NCBI RefSeq assembly: GCF_900090225.1
Contig: NZ_FMHY01000002.1
Location: forward strand, 1,674,001-1,738,000
Direction of reading: 5' to 3'
Length of the DNA: 64,000 nt
DNA from: Micromonospora eburnea
GTDB lineage: Bacteria; Actinomycetota; Actinomycetes; Mycobacteriales; Micromonosporaceae
Shown: in pieces, positions 54,593 through 63,926 of the stretch
Numbering within the stretch: position 1 is the stretch's first letter
Layout: each line of letters opens with the position of its first letter
The notes under the pieces: model-generated
Databases searched by the model: none
Told to the model about the DNA's origin: nothing
The model's input: the letters and a program-made list of their open reading frames with translations, nothing else
Translations under genes and position numbers: made by a program

Positions 54593-55600
54593 GTGAACGG
54601 TGGACACGACAAGCGCCCGGTGCCGGAGGTCAACCCGGCACCGCGCTCGGCGGTGGTGGTCAACCCGGTGAAGGTGACCGACCTCGACGGGTTCCGCCGG
54701 ACCGTGAACGACGCCCTCGCCGCAGCCGGCTGGCCGGAGCCGGCCTGGTACGAGACCACGGCCGAGGACCCGGGCCACGGCCAGACCCGCGCGGCGGTGC
54801 GATCCGGCGCCGAGGTCGTCCTCGCCTGCGGAGGCGACGGCACGGTTCGCGCCTGCCTCACCGCGCTCGCCGGCACCGACGTGGCGCTCGCCGTGCTGCC
54901 CCAGGGCACCGGCAACCTGCTCGCCGCCAACCTGGGCCTCTCCAACGACCTGGCCGCCGGGCTGGAGGTCGCCGTCGAGCGCGGGCTGCGGCGCATCGAC
55001 GTCGGCGTCGTCGGCGACCGGTGCTTCGCCGTGATGGCCGGAATGGGCTTCGACGCGCAGCTGCTCGACGCCACCTCCGAGCGGACCAAGAAACACCTCG
55101 GCTGGCCGGCGTACCTGGTGGGCGCGCTGCGGCACCTGCGGGACCGGCCGATGCGGGTCACCATCCGGATCGACGACCGGCCGCCGCTGCGCCGGCGGGC
55201 CCGCTCGGTCCTGGTCGCCAACGTCGGCCGGCTCCAGGGCGGCGTACGGCTGCTCACCGACGCCGAACCCGACGACGGCTGGCTCGACGTCGCGGTGCTC
55301 ACCCCCCGTACGCTCGGCCACTGGCTGGCGATGGCGTGGGCGGTGCTGCGCCGGCGCGGCACCGTGCCCCGGATGGAGCTGTTCCGGGCGCGGCAGGTCG
55401 AGATCACCAGCAACCGGGACCAGCCCCGCGAGCTCGACGGGGACCTGATCGAGCCGGGCCGGTCACTGACCGCCGAGGTCCGGCCCGGCTCGCTGTGGAT
55501 GTGCGTACCGCGGCCGGAGCGCCACCCCGACCTGTCGGTGGACGCCGACGCCGCGGCCGAGCGCGGTGAGCGCCTGGTCGAGGGGGCCCGCCGTGAGTAG
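54593..55600 (+). CDS. Diacylglycerol/lipid kinase family protein
   Basis: A protein of about 335 residues with the DAG kinase catalytic fold: SAVVVNPVK, LACGGDGTVRACLTALAG, LAVLPQGTGNLLAANLGLS and FAVMAGMGFDAQLL, then PRELDGDLIEPG near the end. It phosphorylates a lipid, probably diacylglycerol or a related membrane lipid. GTG at 54593 is preferred to GTG 54569 because CACACT lies 6 nt before it (leaderless pattern); neither has a ribosome site. It overlaps the YihY-family gene by 8 nt and heads the lipid-type run. Confidence 0.87.
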   Translation: MNGGHDKRPVPEVNPAPRSAVVVNPVKVTDLDGFRRTVNDALAAAGWPEPAWYETTAEDPGHGQTRAAVRSGAEVVLACGGDGTVRACLTALAGTDVALAVLPQGTGNLLAANLGLSNDLAAGLEVAVERGLRRIDVGVVGDRCFAVMAGMGFDAQLLDATSERTKKHLGWPAYLVGALRHLRDRPMRVTIRIDDRPPLRRRARSVLVANVGRLQGGVRLLTDAEPDDGWLDVAVLTPRTLGHWLAMAWAVLRRRGTVPRMELFRARQVEITSNRDQPRELDGDLIEPGRSLTAEVRPGSLWMCVPRPERHPDLSVDADAAAERGERLVEGARRE

Positions 55601-56573
55601 CACCACCCCGGTCCCCGAGACCCGGCTCATGGCGGCCGACGAGCTCTGCGCCGAGGACGCCTGGCACACCCTGCGCCGCCACGGCTGGCGCCTGCTGCGG
55701 GACGCCCTCGTCCGGTTCCGCTACGGCGACGGCTTCAGCCACTCCCGGGCGTTGGCGTTGCAGCTCTGCCTGGCCGTGGTGCCGTTCCTGATCGCGCTCA
55801 CCGGACTGATCTCCCATCTGGGCGTCGACGCTGGCGGCGAGGTGGTCGCCGACACCGTGCTCGCGCTCACCCCCGGCCAGAGCGAATCCGTCGTGCGGCA
55901 ACTGCTCGCCGACGGCAGGCACACCGAACGCGTCGGCGAACTGGCGCTGTTCCTCGGCCTGCTGACCGGGCTGGTCGCGCTGACCACCACCATGGCCCAG
56001 ATCGAGCGGGGCGCGAACCGCATCTACGGCGTCGAGCGGGATCGGCCCTTCCTGGCCAAGTACGTCCGCGCCGCCGTGCTCGCGGTGACCGCCGGCGTAC
56101 CCGCGCTGACCGGGTTCCTGATCCTGGTCGGCGGGCGGGCGATGGGCGACTCGGTGCAGCGGCACCACGCCTGGGGTGGCTTCGCCGACGCCGGGTGGGA
56201 CGTGATCCGCTGGCCGCTCAGCCTCGGGTTGACCGTGCTGGCCGTGGCGGTGCTGTTCCGGCACGCGCCCCGGCGTCACCAGCCCGGACTGTCCTGGCTG
56301 TTCTTCGGCGCCGGGATCGCCACCGCGCTCTGGTGGCTGGCGAGCCTGTTGCTCGCGGCGTACGTCAAGTACAGCGGTGGGTTCGGGCAGACGTACGGCC
56401 CACTGACCGGCATGATGGCCCTGCTGATCTGGGCCAACCTGACCGGGACGGCGCTCTTCGGCGGGCTGGCCTTCGCCGCCCAGCTCGAGGCTACGCGGAT
56501 CGGCGTGGCGGAGCCGGCCCAGCCCGACCTCTGGGAGCCGGAGTCCGAGCCGTCCTCGACACCGGCGCGATGA
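55593..56573 (+). CDS. YihY/BrkB-family membrane protein
   Basis: A 326-residue inner-membrane protein with about six spans. It has the YihY/BrkB pattern: FSHSRALALQLCLAVVPFLI, LVALTTTMAQIERGANRIYG, LIWANLTGTALFGGLAFAAQ. Members are of unknown function, once misnamed RNase BN. The GTG at 55593, with GAGGGGG upstream, sits inside the end of the kinase gene. It is co-directional with the PAP2 gene 78 bp downstream. Confidence 0.88.
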   Translation: MSSTTPVPETRLMAADELCAEDAWHTLRRHGWRLLRDALVRFRYGDGFSHSRALALQLCLAVVPFLIALTGLISHLGVDAGGEVVADTVLALTPGQSESVVRQLLADGRHTERVGELALFLGLLTGLVALTTTMAQIERGANRIYGVERDRPFLAKYVRAAVLAVTAGVPALTGFLILVGGRAMGDSVQRHHAWGGFADAGWDVIRWPLSLGLTVLAVAVLFRHAPRRHQPGLSWLFFGAGIATALWWLASLLLAAYVKYSGGFGQTYGPLTGMMALLIWANLTGTALFGGLAFAAQLEATRIGVAEPAQPDLWEPESEPSSTPAR

Positions 56574-56651
56574 CCGCTCCCGGGCCGACAACGTGTACGT
56601 GACGCGCGAATCGGGTACAGCGCGCCTCGCGACCGACAAGGGAGGTGCGGG

Positions 56652-58142
56652 GTGACCGCGGTCAAGGAGGCCATCCGCCGGCCCATCGGCCATTTCGCCG
56701 GGCGCAGCCTCGCGGGGCTGGTCGCCGTCGCCGGCGCGGGCGTCGGGTTCGGCGTGCTGCTGATGCTCGTCCGGTTCCACTGGGAGCCGCTCTACCACGC
56801 CGACCACGAGGTGGCGGAGTGGTTCAACGCGCTGGTGGCGCCGCACCACCCCCTGGTCACCGTGCTCCAGGCGATCACCGACCTGGGCGGACGGCCGGTG
56901 CTGATCTGGCTGGTCACCATCGCGGTGCTGGGCCTGCTCATCCGCCGTCAGGGGCGGCTCGCGGTCTACCTGATCATCACCGGGGTCGGCGGGCTGATCC
57001 TCGACCCGTCCCTGAAGGCGCTGGTCGGGCGCCTCCGCCCGGTCGTCGACGTGCCGATCACCCACGCACCCGGCAACAGCTTCCCCAGCGGACACGCGCT
57101 CGGCTCGTTTGTCGCGTACGGGGCGTTGCTGCTGGTCTTCCTGCCGGCCATGGCGCCGCGGTGGCGCCGGCCGGCCATCGCCCTGGCCGGCCTGCTGGTG
57201 TTCCTGGTCGGGCTGACCCGGATCGCGCTGGGCGTGCACTTCGTCTCCGACGTGCTCGGCGGCTGGCTGCTCGGGGTGGCGTGGCTCGGCGTCACCGCGT
57301 ACGCCTTCCGGCTGTGGCGGCGTGAGCGCGGCCGGCCGGTGCCGCCGATCGGCGAGGGCCTGGAGCCGGAGGCGGGGAAGGAGATCAGCCCCGCGTCGGA
57401 CGAGGAGCACGTGCTGGAGCACCCCCGCTCGTCCCTCGCCGAGCTGCTGGTCGGCTGGGTGCTCGTCTTCGGCGTCCTCTACGCCTTCGGCATGTACGTC
57501 AGCCATCACGCCGGAGGCACGTTTCTCGACACCCTCGACACCGCGGTGCCGCGGTGGTTCGCGGCCCGGCGTACCGACTCGCTGAACGACCTGAGCTGGT
57601 GGTGGAGCAAGTTCGGCGACACCCACGCCATCCTGCTGGTCTCGCTGGTGTTCTGCCCGCTGGTACTGGCCGTCTGGAAGCGCTGGCGGCCGGTGCTCTT
57701 CGTGGTGCTGGCGATGTTCGGCGAGCTGAGCCTCTTCCTCGTCTCCGCCCGGGTGGTCGACCGCCCGCGCCCGCCGGTGACGAACCTGGACGGCCACCTG
57801 CCGACCTCGTCCTTCCCGTCCGGGCACATCGCGGCCACCATCTGCCTGTGGAGCGCGATGGCGATCATCGTGTTCGCCCGGACCGACCGCTGGTGGCGGT
57901 GGCTCTTCGTGGCCATGGTCGTGATCATGCCGGTCGGGGTGGCCACCTCCCGGATGTACCGGGGCATGCACCACCCGACCGATTTCATGGGCGCGATCCT
58001 GCTCGGCACCCTCTGGATCGGGCTGCTCTGCTGGGTGGTCCGCCCCAATGCCGACGTCCGGCAGGGCAACCGCCCGGCCATCGAGTCGGAGCAGGTGCAC
58101 GAGCTGGACGACGAGCTGGCCAGGGCCGGCCGGGAGGACTGA
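56652..58142 (+). CDS. Tandem-domain PAP2 phosphatase
   Basis: A 496-residue membrane protein carrying two complete PAP2 acid-phosphatase domains. The first has KALVGRLRP, SFPSGH (145-148) and TRIALGVHFVSD. The second has RVVDRPRP, SFPSGH (389-392) and SRMYRGMHHPTD. Each is surrounded by about five membrane spans. PAP2 enzymes dephosphorylate lipid phosphates such as phosphatidic acid or undecaprenyl pyrophosphate. Single-domain forms are about 220 residues, so this is a duplication. GTG start with GGAGG 7 nt upstream. It lies downstream of a lipid kinase and 10 nt before an EEP phosphatase. Confidence 0.9.
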   Translation: MTAVKEAIRRPIGHFAGRSLAGLVAVAGAGVGFGVLLMLVRFHWEPLYHADHEVAEWFNALVAPHHPLVTVLQAITDLGGRPVLIWLVTIAVLGLLIRRQGRLAVYLIITGVGGLILDPSLKALVGRLRPVVDVPITHAPGNSFPSGHALGSFVAYGALLLVFLPAMAPRWRRPAIALAGLLVFLVGLTRIALGVHFVSDVLGGWLLGVAWLGVTAYAFRLWRRERGRPVPPIGEGLEPEAGKEISPASDEEHVLEHPRSSLAELLVGWVLVFGVLYAFGMYVSHHAGGTFLDTLDTAVPRWFAARRTDSLNDLSWWWSKFGDTHAILLVSLVFCPLVLAVWKRWRPVLFVVLAMFGELSLFLVSARVVDRPRPPVTNLDGHLPTSSFPSGHIAATICLWSAMAIIVFARTDRWWRWLFVAMVVIMPVGVATSRMYRGMHHPTDFMGAILLGTLWIGLLCWVVRPNADVRQGNRPAIESEQVHELDDELARAGRED

Positions 58143-58152
58143 GCGAACGCCG

Positions 58153-58972
58153 ATGCTGCGCGTGATGACCTGGAACATCCTGACCGGCGGACGGGACCGC
58201 GACGGGACGGACCGGTGGGACCGGATCGTTGCGGTCGTCGCCGCGCAGCGCCCCGACGTGCTGGCCCTGCAGGAACTGCGCGGCCTCGACCGCGACGGCC
58301 GGATGAAGGAGCTGGCCGGCCGGTTGGGCATGACGCCGCACCTGGCCCGCTCCTGGCTCGGGCAGCCGGTCGCGGTGCTGGTCCGCGCGCCGCTGCGGGT
58401 GCTCCGCTCCGGCCGGGTGCGCCGCCCGTTCCACCACGCCACCGCCCAGGTGCAGGTGGCCACCGGGGCAGGCCCGCTGACCGTGTTCAGCACCCACCTG
58501 AATCCGCACTCGGGTGGGCGGCGGCGGATGGAGGCGGACTGGCTGGCGGTGGCGGTCCGGGCGGTACGGGGGGCGGCTGGCCCTGCTCGCCGGGGACCTG
58601 AACACCCTCGACCCGAACGTCGACCACACCGCGCGGCTGGCCGGCCTGCCCACCCTCTACCGGCGGCGGCACCTGCGTCGGGACGGTCGTACCGTCGACA
58701 CCCGCGCGGTGTCCCGCCTGCTCGACGCCGGCCTGGTCGACCTCTGGCGGTATGCCGGTGGCGGCGAGCCCGACGGCGGCGGCGACCGTGAGGCGACCGT
58801 GCCGACCCGGCACGGCGGGGCGGAGTTCGCCCCGATGCGCCTGGACTACCTGCTCGCCACCCCGGAGCTGGCCGCCCTGACCGACGCCGTCCGGGTGGTC
58901 CGGGGCGGCGACGCGGACAACGCCTCCGACCACTGGCCGGTGCTGGCCGACCTGGCGTTGCCGCCGGCCTGA
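58153..58972 (+). pseudogene. EEP-family nuclease/phosphatase gene split by a frameshift in a G run
   Basis: An endonuclease/exonuclease/phosphatase-family gene of about 272 codons. The first frame carries MTWNILTGG, DVLALQELRG and FSTHLNPHSGGRR. After the G run 58568-58573 the remainder (LALLAGDLNTLDPN, MRLDYLLATPEL, ASDHWPVLADL) lies in the next frame. Removing one G would join them and restore every catalytic motif (Asn, Glu, Asp, His). So it is either a very recent pseudogene or a base-calling error. It is the last gene of the lipid-type run, ATG 10 nt after the PAP2 stop. Confidence 0.82.
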
Positions 58973-59010
58973 GCCGGCAGGCGGCGCCGCCGGCGTTGCC
59001 ACTGCTCAGG

Positions 59011-59075
59011 ATGCCGCAAGGCGCGGTGTCTCGGCCCGGGGAGACCGCGACCTGCCGCAACCCGAGTCGATCAAG
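59011..59075. repeat. Diverged copy of the GAGTCGATCAAG repeat
   Basis: Starts ATGCCGCAAGGCGCGGT and ends CTGCCGCAACCCGAGTCGATCAAG-like (given in part). The inverted arms GCGGTGTCTC and GAGACCGC resemble those of the 39.7-39.96-kb copies. It lies between convergent genes, as expected for a terminator-like dispersed element. Confidence 0.65.
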
Positions 59076-59097
59076 GCGTGGGTCGGGCGCGGGTGAC

Positions 59098-59217
59098 TCA
59101 GCGGAACAGGTTCACCAGGACCGTCAGCACCACCGAGGCGAGGACCGAGAAAAGGATCATCAGGAGGCAGCCGAGGCCGCCCCCGACCGGACGGATCTCG
59201 GTGTTTCCGATACGCAT
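59098..59217 (-). CDS. 39-residue membrane mini-protein
   Basis: A short protein with one hydrophobic helix (LGCLLMILFSVLASVVLTVL) after a polar start (MRIGNTEIRPVGGG). GGTGAG lies 8-10 nt before the ATG. The clean hydrophobic block, the ribosome site and its own stop support a real gene. Function unknown. It follows the LLM oxidoreductase gene by 25 nt on the same strand and may be co-expressed. Confidence 0.65.
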   Translation of the reverse strand: MRIGNTEIRPVGGGLGCLLMILFSVLASVVLTVLVNLFR

Positions 59218-59242
59218 GGACTCACCCTGCCAGGCGGGCGGG

Positions 59243-60205
59243 TCACAGCGCGCGCAGCCGGGGGAGCAGCTCCTCCTGCGCCCAGTCCAGGAACATCGGC
59301 TGGCCGCCACCACCGACCTGGACGAGCGCCACGTGGGTGAACCCGGCGTCGACGAACTTCTTGAACGCCTCGACGTGCCGGTCCACGTCCGGCCCGCAGG
59401 GAATCCCCTCGGCCGCGTCCTCCTCGCGCACGAACTGGGTGGCCCCGGCGAACGCGGCCGGGTCGGGCAGGTTGGCGTTGACCTTCCAGCCCAGGCCGAA
59501 CCAGCGGAACTGGTCGTGCACGATCTTGCGGCACTCGGCCTCGTCCGGGCCGTAGCAGATCGCCACCTGCCCGTAGCGCGGGCGGCCCGCACCGCCGGCC
59601 TCCTCGTACATCGTGATGAGGTGGGGCAGCGGTTCGGTGGCGATCAGGCCGTCGGCGTACTCGGCGGCGAGGGTGGCCGACTGCCGACCGGAAGCGGCGA
59701 CGGCCATCGGCACCGGACGTCCGGGCCGATCCCAGACGTACGCGTCGGGGACGTCGAAGTGGTTGCCGGAGAAGGTCAGCGTCTCGCCGTTGAGCAGCGG
59801 CCGGATGATCTGAAGCGCCTCCTCGAACATCTCGTGTCGCTGCTCCACGTGCGGCCAGCCGCCGACCACGTGCTCGTTCAGGTTCTCCCCGGCGCCCAGG
59901 CCGAGGGTGAACCGGCCGTCCGAGAGCACCCCGAGCGTGCTGGCCTTCTGCGCCACCACGGCCGGGTGGTAACGGCGGATCGGGCAGGTCACGAAGGACA
60001 TCAACCCGACCCGGTCGGTGGCGTGGGCGACCGCGCCGAGCACCGACCAGGCGTACGGCGAGTGGCCCTGCGAGTCGAGCCACGGGTAGTAGTGGTCGGA
60101 CATGACGAGTTGGTCGAAGCCGGCCGCCTCGGCGCGTACGGCGTGGTCGATCAGTTCCTTCGGACCGGACTGCTCGCACATGAGGGTGTAGCCGACGCTG
60201 ACCAT
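59243..60205 (-). CDS. LLM-class F420-dependent oxidoreductase
   Basis: A 320-residue luciferase-like TIM barrel. SVGYTLMCEQSGPKELIDHA, FDQLVMSDHYYPW, ISFV-like FVTCPIRRYHPAVVAQKAST, LSDGRFTLGLGAGENLNEHV and MAVAASGRQSATLAAEYADG match the F420-dependent glucose-6-phosphate-dehydrogenase-related subgroup. It probably uses coenzyme F420; substrate unknown. The ATG at 60205 has AAGGAG 7 nt upstream, so the longer in-frame start is not used. Divergent from the mannanase gene. Confidence 0.92.
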   Translation of the reverse strand: MVSVGYTLMCEQSGPKELIDHAVRAEAAGFDQLVMSDHYYPWLDSQGHSPYAWSVLGAVAHATDRVGLMSFVTCPIRRYHPAVVAQKASTLGVLSDGRFTLGLGAGENLNEHVVGGWPHVEQRHEMFEEALQIIRPLLNGETLTFSGNHFDVPDAYVWDRPGRPVPMAVAASGRQSATLAAEYADGLIATEPLPHLITMYEEAGGAGRPRYGQVAICYGPDEAECRKIVHDQFRWFGLGWKVNANLPDPAAFAGATQFVREEDAAEGIPCGPDVDRHVEAFKKFVDAGFTHVALVQVGGGGQPMFLDWAQEELLPRLRAL

Positions 60206-60290
60206 GGCGCATCTCCTTCCCGGGCGGATCGTCCCCGGATACCCCGCCGCGCGGAGGCCAACCCTGTGTCCCCTTCCGGCCCGGGACACC

Positions 60291-60319
60291 TTGACGCTGA
60301 GCGGGATGCTGCCTACAGT
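60291..60319 (+). promoter_or_regulatory. Consensus-like promoter of the mannanase gene
   Basis: TTGACG and TACAGT with a 17-bp spacer, the best sigma-70-type promoter in the window. The start point would fall near 60326, inside the adjacent palindrome. The leader to the ATG would be about 255 nt. The 374-bp spacer holds no gene. Confidence 0.75.
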
Positions 60320-60321
60320 CC

Positions 60322-60341
60322 GGCCTTAACCGGTTCAGGCC
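60322..60341 (+). promoter_or_regulatory. LacI-type operator over the mannanase start point
   Basis: GGCCTTAACCGGTTCAGGCC is a 20-bp palindrome with one mismatched pair. The centre AACCGGTT has the CG-centred form of LacI/GalR-family operators. It begins 2 nt after the -10, so a bound repressor would block transcription. Confidence 0.7.
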
Positions 60342-60439
60342 GGGTGGCGCAGTGTCCTGTGGTGGGGATGGCCGCCCTTGTGACGGCTCACGGCGACGTG
60401 AGCCGTCACGGGCCGCCGCACTGAGGGGCCGATCAACTT

Positions 60440-60447
60440 AACCGGTT
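60440..60447 (+). promoter_or_regulatory. Second AACCGGTT core in the mannanase leader
   Basis: TTAACCGGTTGC repeats ten bases of the first operator (TTAACCGGTT), 112 bp downstream centre to centre. The outer arms are not symmetric. Two sites could allow looping by a tetrameric LacI-family protein. Confidence 0.55.
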
Positions 60448-60579
60448 GCCTTACGCGTTCCATCGCCCTACGCTGATGCCTGCGTCCGCTGGGAGCCGGG
60501 CGGCGGCTGTCGGGCTCAGCCGCTTGTCATCACCACCGCACCCCGATCTGGGCACGGGGAGACCTCCCTGAGGACACGT

Positions 60580-61977
60580 ATGAAGAAGATGCTCTCCGTC
60601 GCGGGCGTCGCCCTGCTGACGGTTCTCGCCGCCGTCTTCGCCTTCGGGCAGCCGGCGCACGCCGCCGCCGGATTCTCCGTCTCGAACGGCAAGCTCTACG
60701 ACGCCAACGGCACCGAGTTCATCATGCGCGGGGTCAGTCACGCGCACACCTGGTACGCGCAGCAGACCAGCTCGTTCGCCAACATCAAGGCCCTCGGCGC
60801 GAACAGCGTGCGGGTGGTGCTGTCCAGCGGCGACCGCTGGACCAAGAACGACGCCGCCGACGTCGCCAACGTCATCGCGCTCTGCAAGACCAACCGGCTG
60901 ATCTGCGTCCTGGAGGTGCACGACACTACCGGTTACGGCGAGCAGAGCGGCGCGATCACCCTGGACCGGGCGGTCACCTACTGGCTGAGCATCGCCAGCG
61001 CGTTGCAGGGCCAGGAGAAGTACGTCATCGTCAACATCGGCAACGAGCCGTACGGCAACCAGGGCTACAGCACCTGGGCGACCGACACCGCCAACGCGAT
61101 CAAGCGGCTGCGCGCCGGTGGGCTCACCCACACCATCATGGTGGACGGCCCGAACTGGGGTCAGGACTGGTCCTTCACCATGCGCGACAACGCCGCCACC
61201 GTCTTCAACGCCGACCCGCAGAAGAACACCGTCTTCTCGATCCACATGTACGGCGTCTTCGACACCGCAGCCGAGGTCACCGACTACCTGGGCCGGTTCC
61301 GCACCGCCAAGCTGCCCATCGTGGTCGGCGAGTTCGGGAACATGCACTCGGACGGCGACCCCGACGAGGACACCATCATGTCCTACAGCCAGGCCAACGG
61401 GATCGGCTACCTGGGCTGGTCGTGGAGCGGCAACGGGGGCGGCGTCGAATACCTCGACATGGTCACCAACTTCAACCCGAGCAGCCTGACCAGCTGGGGC
61501 CAGCGGATCTTCAACGGGGCCAACGGCATCAAGCAGACCGCCAGGGAGGCGTCGGTCTTCTCCGGCAGCACCCCGCCGCCGACCACCGCCCCGCCCACGA
61601 CCGCCCCGCCGACGACCGCCCCGCCGACGACCGCGCCGCCCACCACGGCTCCGCCGACCAGCCCGCCCCCGGGCAACGGTGGCTGCACGGCCAGCTACGC
61701 GATCACCAACTCGTGGCAGGGCGGCTTCCAGGCCGAGGTCAAGGTGACCGCCGGCTCGTCGGCGATCAACGGCTGGACGGTGAAGTGGACCTACGCCAAC
61801 GGCCAGACGGTCAGCCAGTTCTGGAACGCGACGATCACCAACAGCGGCTCGACGTACACCGCCCGCAACGTCGACTACAACGGCCGGCTCGGCGCCGGCG
61901 CCAGCACCACCTTCGGTTTCCTCGGCAGCGCGAGCAGCACCAACACCGCCCCGGCGGTGACCTGCACCGCGAGCTGA
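60580..61977 (+). CDS. Secreted GH5 (subfamily 8-like) beta-mannanase with CBM2
   Basis: A 465-residue secreted enzyme. Signal peptide to about residue 28 (QPAHA-A). The GH5 domain (30-325) has FIMRGVSHAHTWYAQQ, the acid/base Glu156 in VNIGNEPYGN, FSIHMYGVF and the nucleophile Glu251 in VVGEFGN. These blocks match subfamily 8 mannanases better than GH5 cellulases, so mannan or glucomannan is the likely substrate. A PPTTA-repeat linker leads to a C-terminal CBM2 (about 368-465). It has its own promoter and LacI-type operators. Confidence 0.9.
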   Translation: MKKMLSVAGVALLTVLAAVFAFGQPAHAAAGFSVSNGKLYDANGTEFIMRGVSHAHTWYAQQTSSFANIKALGANSVRVVLSSGDRWTKNDAADVANVIALCKTNRLICVLEVHDTTGYGEQSGAITLDRAVTYWLSIASALQGQEKYVIVNIGNEPYGNQGYSTWATDTANAIKRLRAGGLTHTIMVDGPNWGQDWSFTMRDNAATVFNADPQKNTVFSIHMYGVFDTAAEVTDYLGRFRTAKLPIVVGEFGNMHSDGDPDEDTIMSYSQANGIGYLGWSWSGNGGGVEYLDMVTNFNPSSLTSWGQRIFNGANGIKQTAREASVFSGSTPPPTTAPPTTAPPTTAPPTTAPPTTAPPTSPPPGNGGCTASYAITNSWQGGFQAEVKVTAGSSAINGWTVKWTYANGQTVSQFWNATITNSGSTYTARNVDYNGRLGAGASTTFGFLGSASSTNTAPAVTCTAS

Positions 61978-61983
61978 CCCACC

Positions 61984-62013
61984 GGTGGCCGGGTCCGCAC
62001 GGGCCCGGCCACC
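61984..62013 (+). terminator. Hairpin after the mannanase gene
   Basis: Thirteen-base arms (61984-61996 and 62001-62013, one G-U pair) with a 4-nt loop, 6 nt after the stop, facing the convergent sigma-factor gene. Confidence 0.75.
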
Positions 62014-62070
62014 CCGCCGAAGCGGCCGGGGGAGGGGTGCTGTCCCGCCACCCCGCCGATCTGAAGTGGA

Positions 62071-63321
<1,251 letters not shown>

Positions 63322-63324
63322 CGG

Positions 63325-63726
63325 TCAGATCTCCTGCGGCGGCGCGGACATGACCGGGTGCACCTCGATCGGCATGTTCAGCGGTCGCCCGCCGGGCCCC
63401 GGCGCGGTGGAGATGTGCGCGGCGATCTCGGCCGCCCGCTCCGGCGTCTCGCAGTCCACGATCCACCAGCCGGCGAGGAACTCCTTGGTCTCCGCGAACG
63501 GCCCCTCGGTGACCACCGGGGCGCCGCCCTCGCCCGCCCGGACGATCCGGGCCTGCTGCGGCCCGGCCAGCCCCTCCGCCTGGACCAGTTCCCCGTCGGC
63601 GGTGAGCTTCGCGTTGACCTCCCGCATGAACCGGATGTGCGCCTGGAACTCCTCCGGCGTCCAGGTGTCGATCGACGGGAAGTCGGTCGTGGCGGCGCTG
63701 AACTGCATCAAGAGCATGTACTTCAC
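63325..63726 (-). CDS. YCII/DGPF-domain protein, partner of the ECF42 sigma factor
   Basis: A 133-residue protein of the YCII-related family with the EGPFAETKEFLAGWWIVDC segment (DGPF-type motif), YMLLMQFSAATTDF start and RPLNMPIEVHPVM end. DGPF proteins are encoded next to ECF42 sigma factors and appear to take part in their signalling; the biochemistry is unknown. GTG at 63726 with GAGGAG 8 nt upstream. It is in the same frame as the sigma-factor gene, separated only by its stop and one codon. Confidence 0.88.
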   Translation of the reverse strand: MKYMLLMQFSAATTDFPSIDTWTPEEFQAHIRFMREVNAKLTADGELVQAEGLAGPQQARIVRAGEGGAPVVTEGPFAETKEFLAGWWIVDCETPERAAEIAAHISTAPGPGGRPLNMPIEVHPVMSAPPQEI

Positions 63727-63863
63727 GATTCGCTCCTCACGGCTGCGCACCGATTCTCGGTGCTCCCATCCCCGGGTAGAAGCCGCCACCCCGGTTCTCG
63801 ACATCCCCGCCGGAGGAATTTGGGACGAGCGCGCCGCACCGGGACCGAACCTCAGCGGAAAGC

Positions 63864-63902
63864 GGAGGGTTCCCGCAGGTCGGAGACGTGCGGGAACCCT
63901 CC
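63864..63902 (-). terminator. 14-bp perfect hairpin near the window's right end
   Basis: Arms 63864-63877 and 63889-63902 are exact inverted repeats with an 11-nt loop. Best explained as the end of a minus-strand gene entering from the right. The 137 bp between it and the YCII start hold a small stem (63747-63763) and presumably that gene's promoter. Confidence 0.75.
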
Positions 63903-63926
63903 CGTCGATGTTCGGCCGGGCCCGGT

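Noticed and set aside
61570..61670. Short tandem repeats near 61.6 kb
   Set aside because: They encode the PPTTA linker between the GH5 and CBM2 domains.
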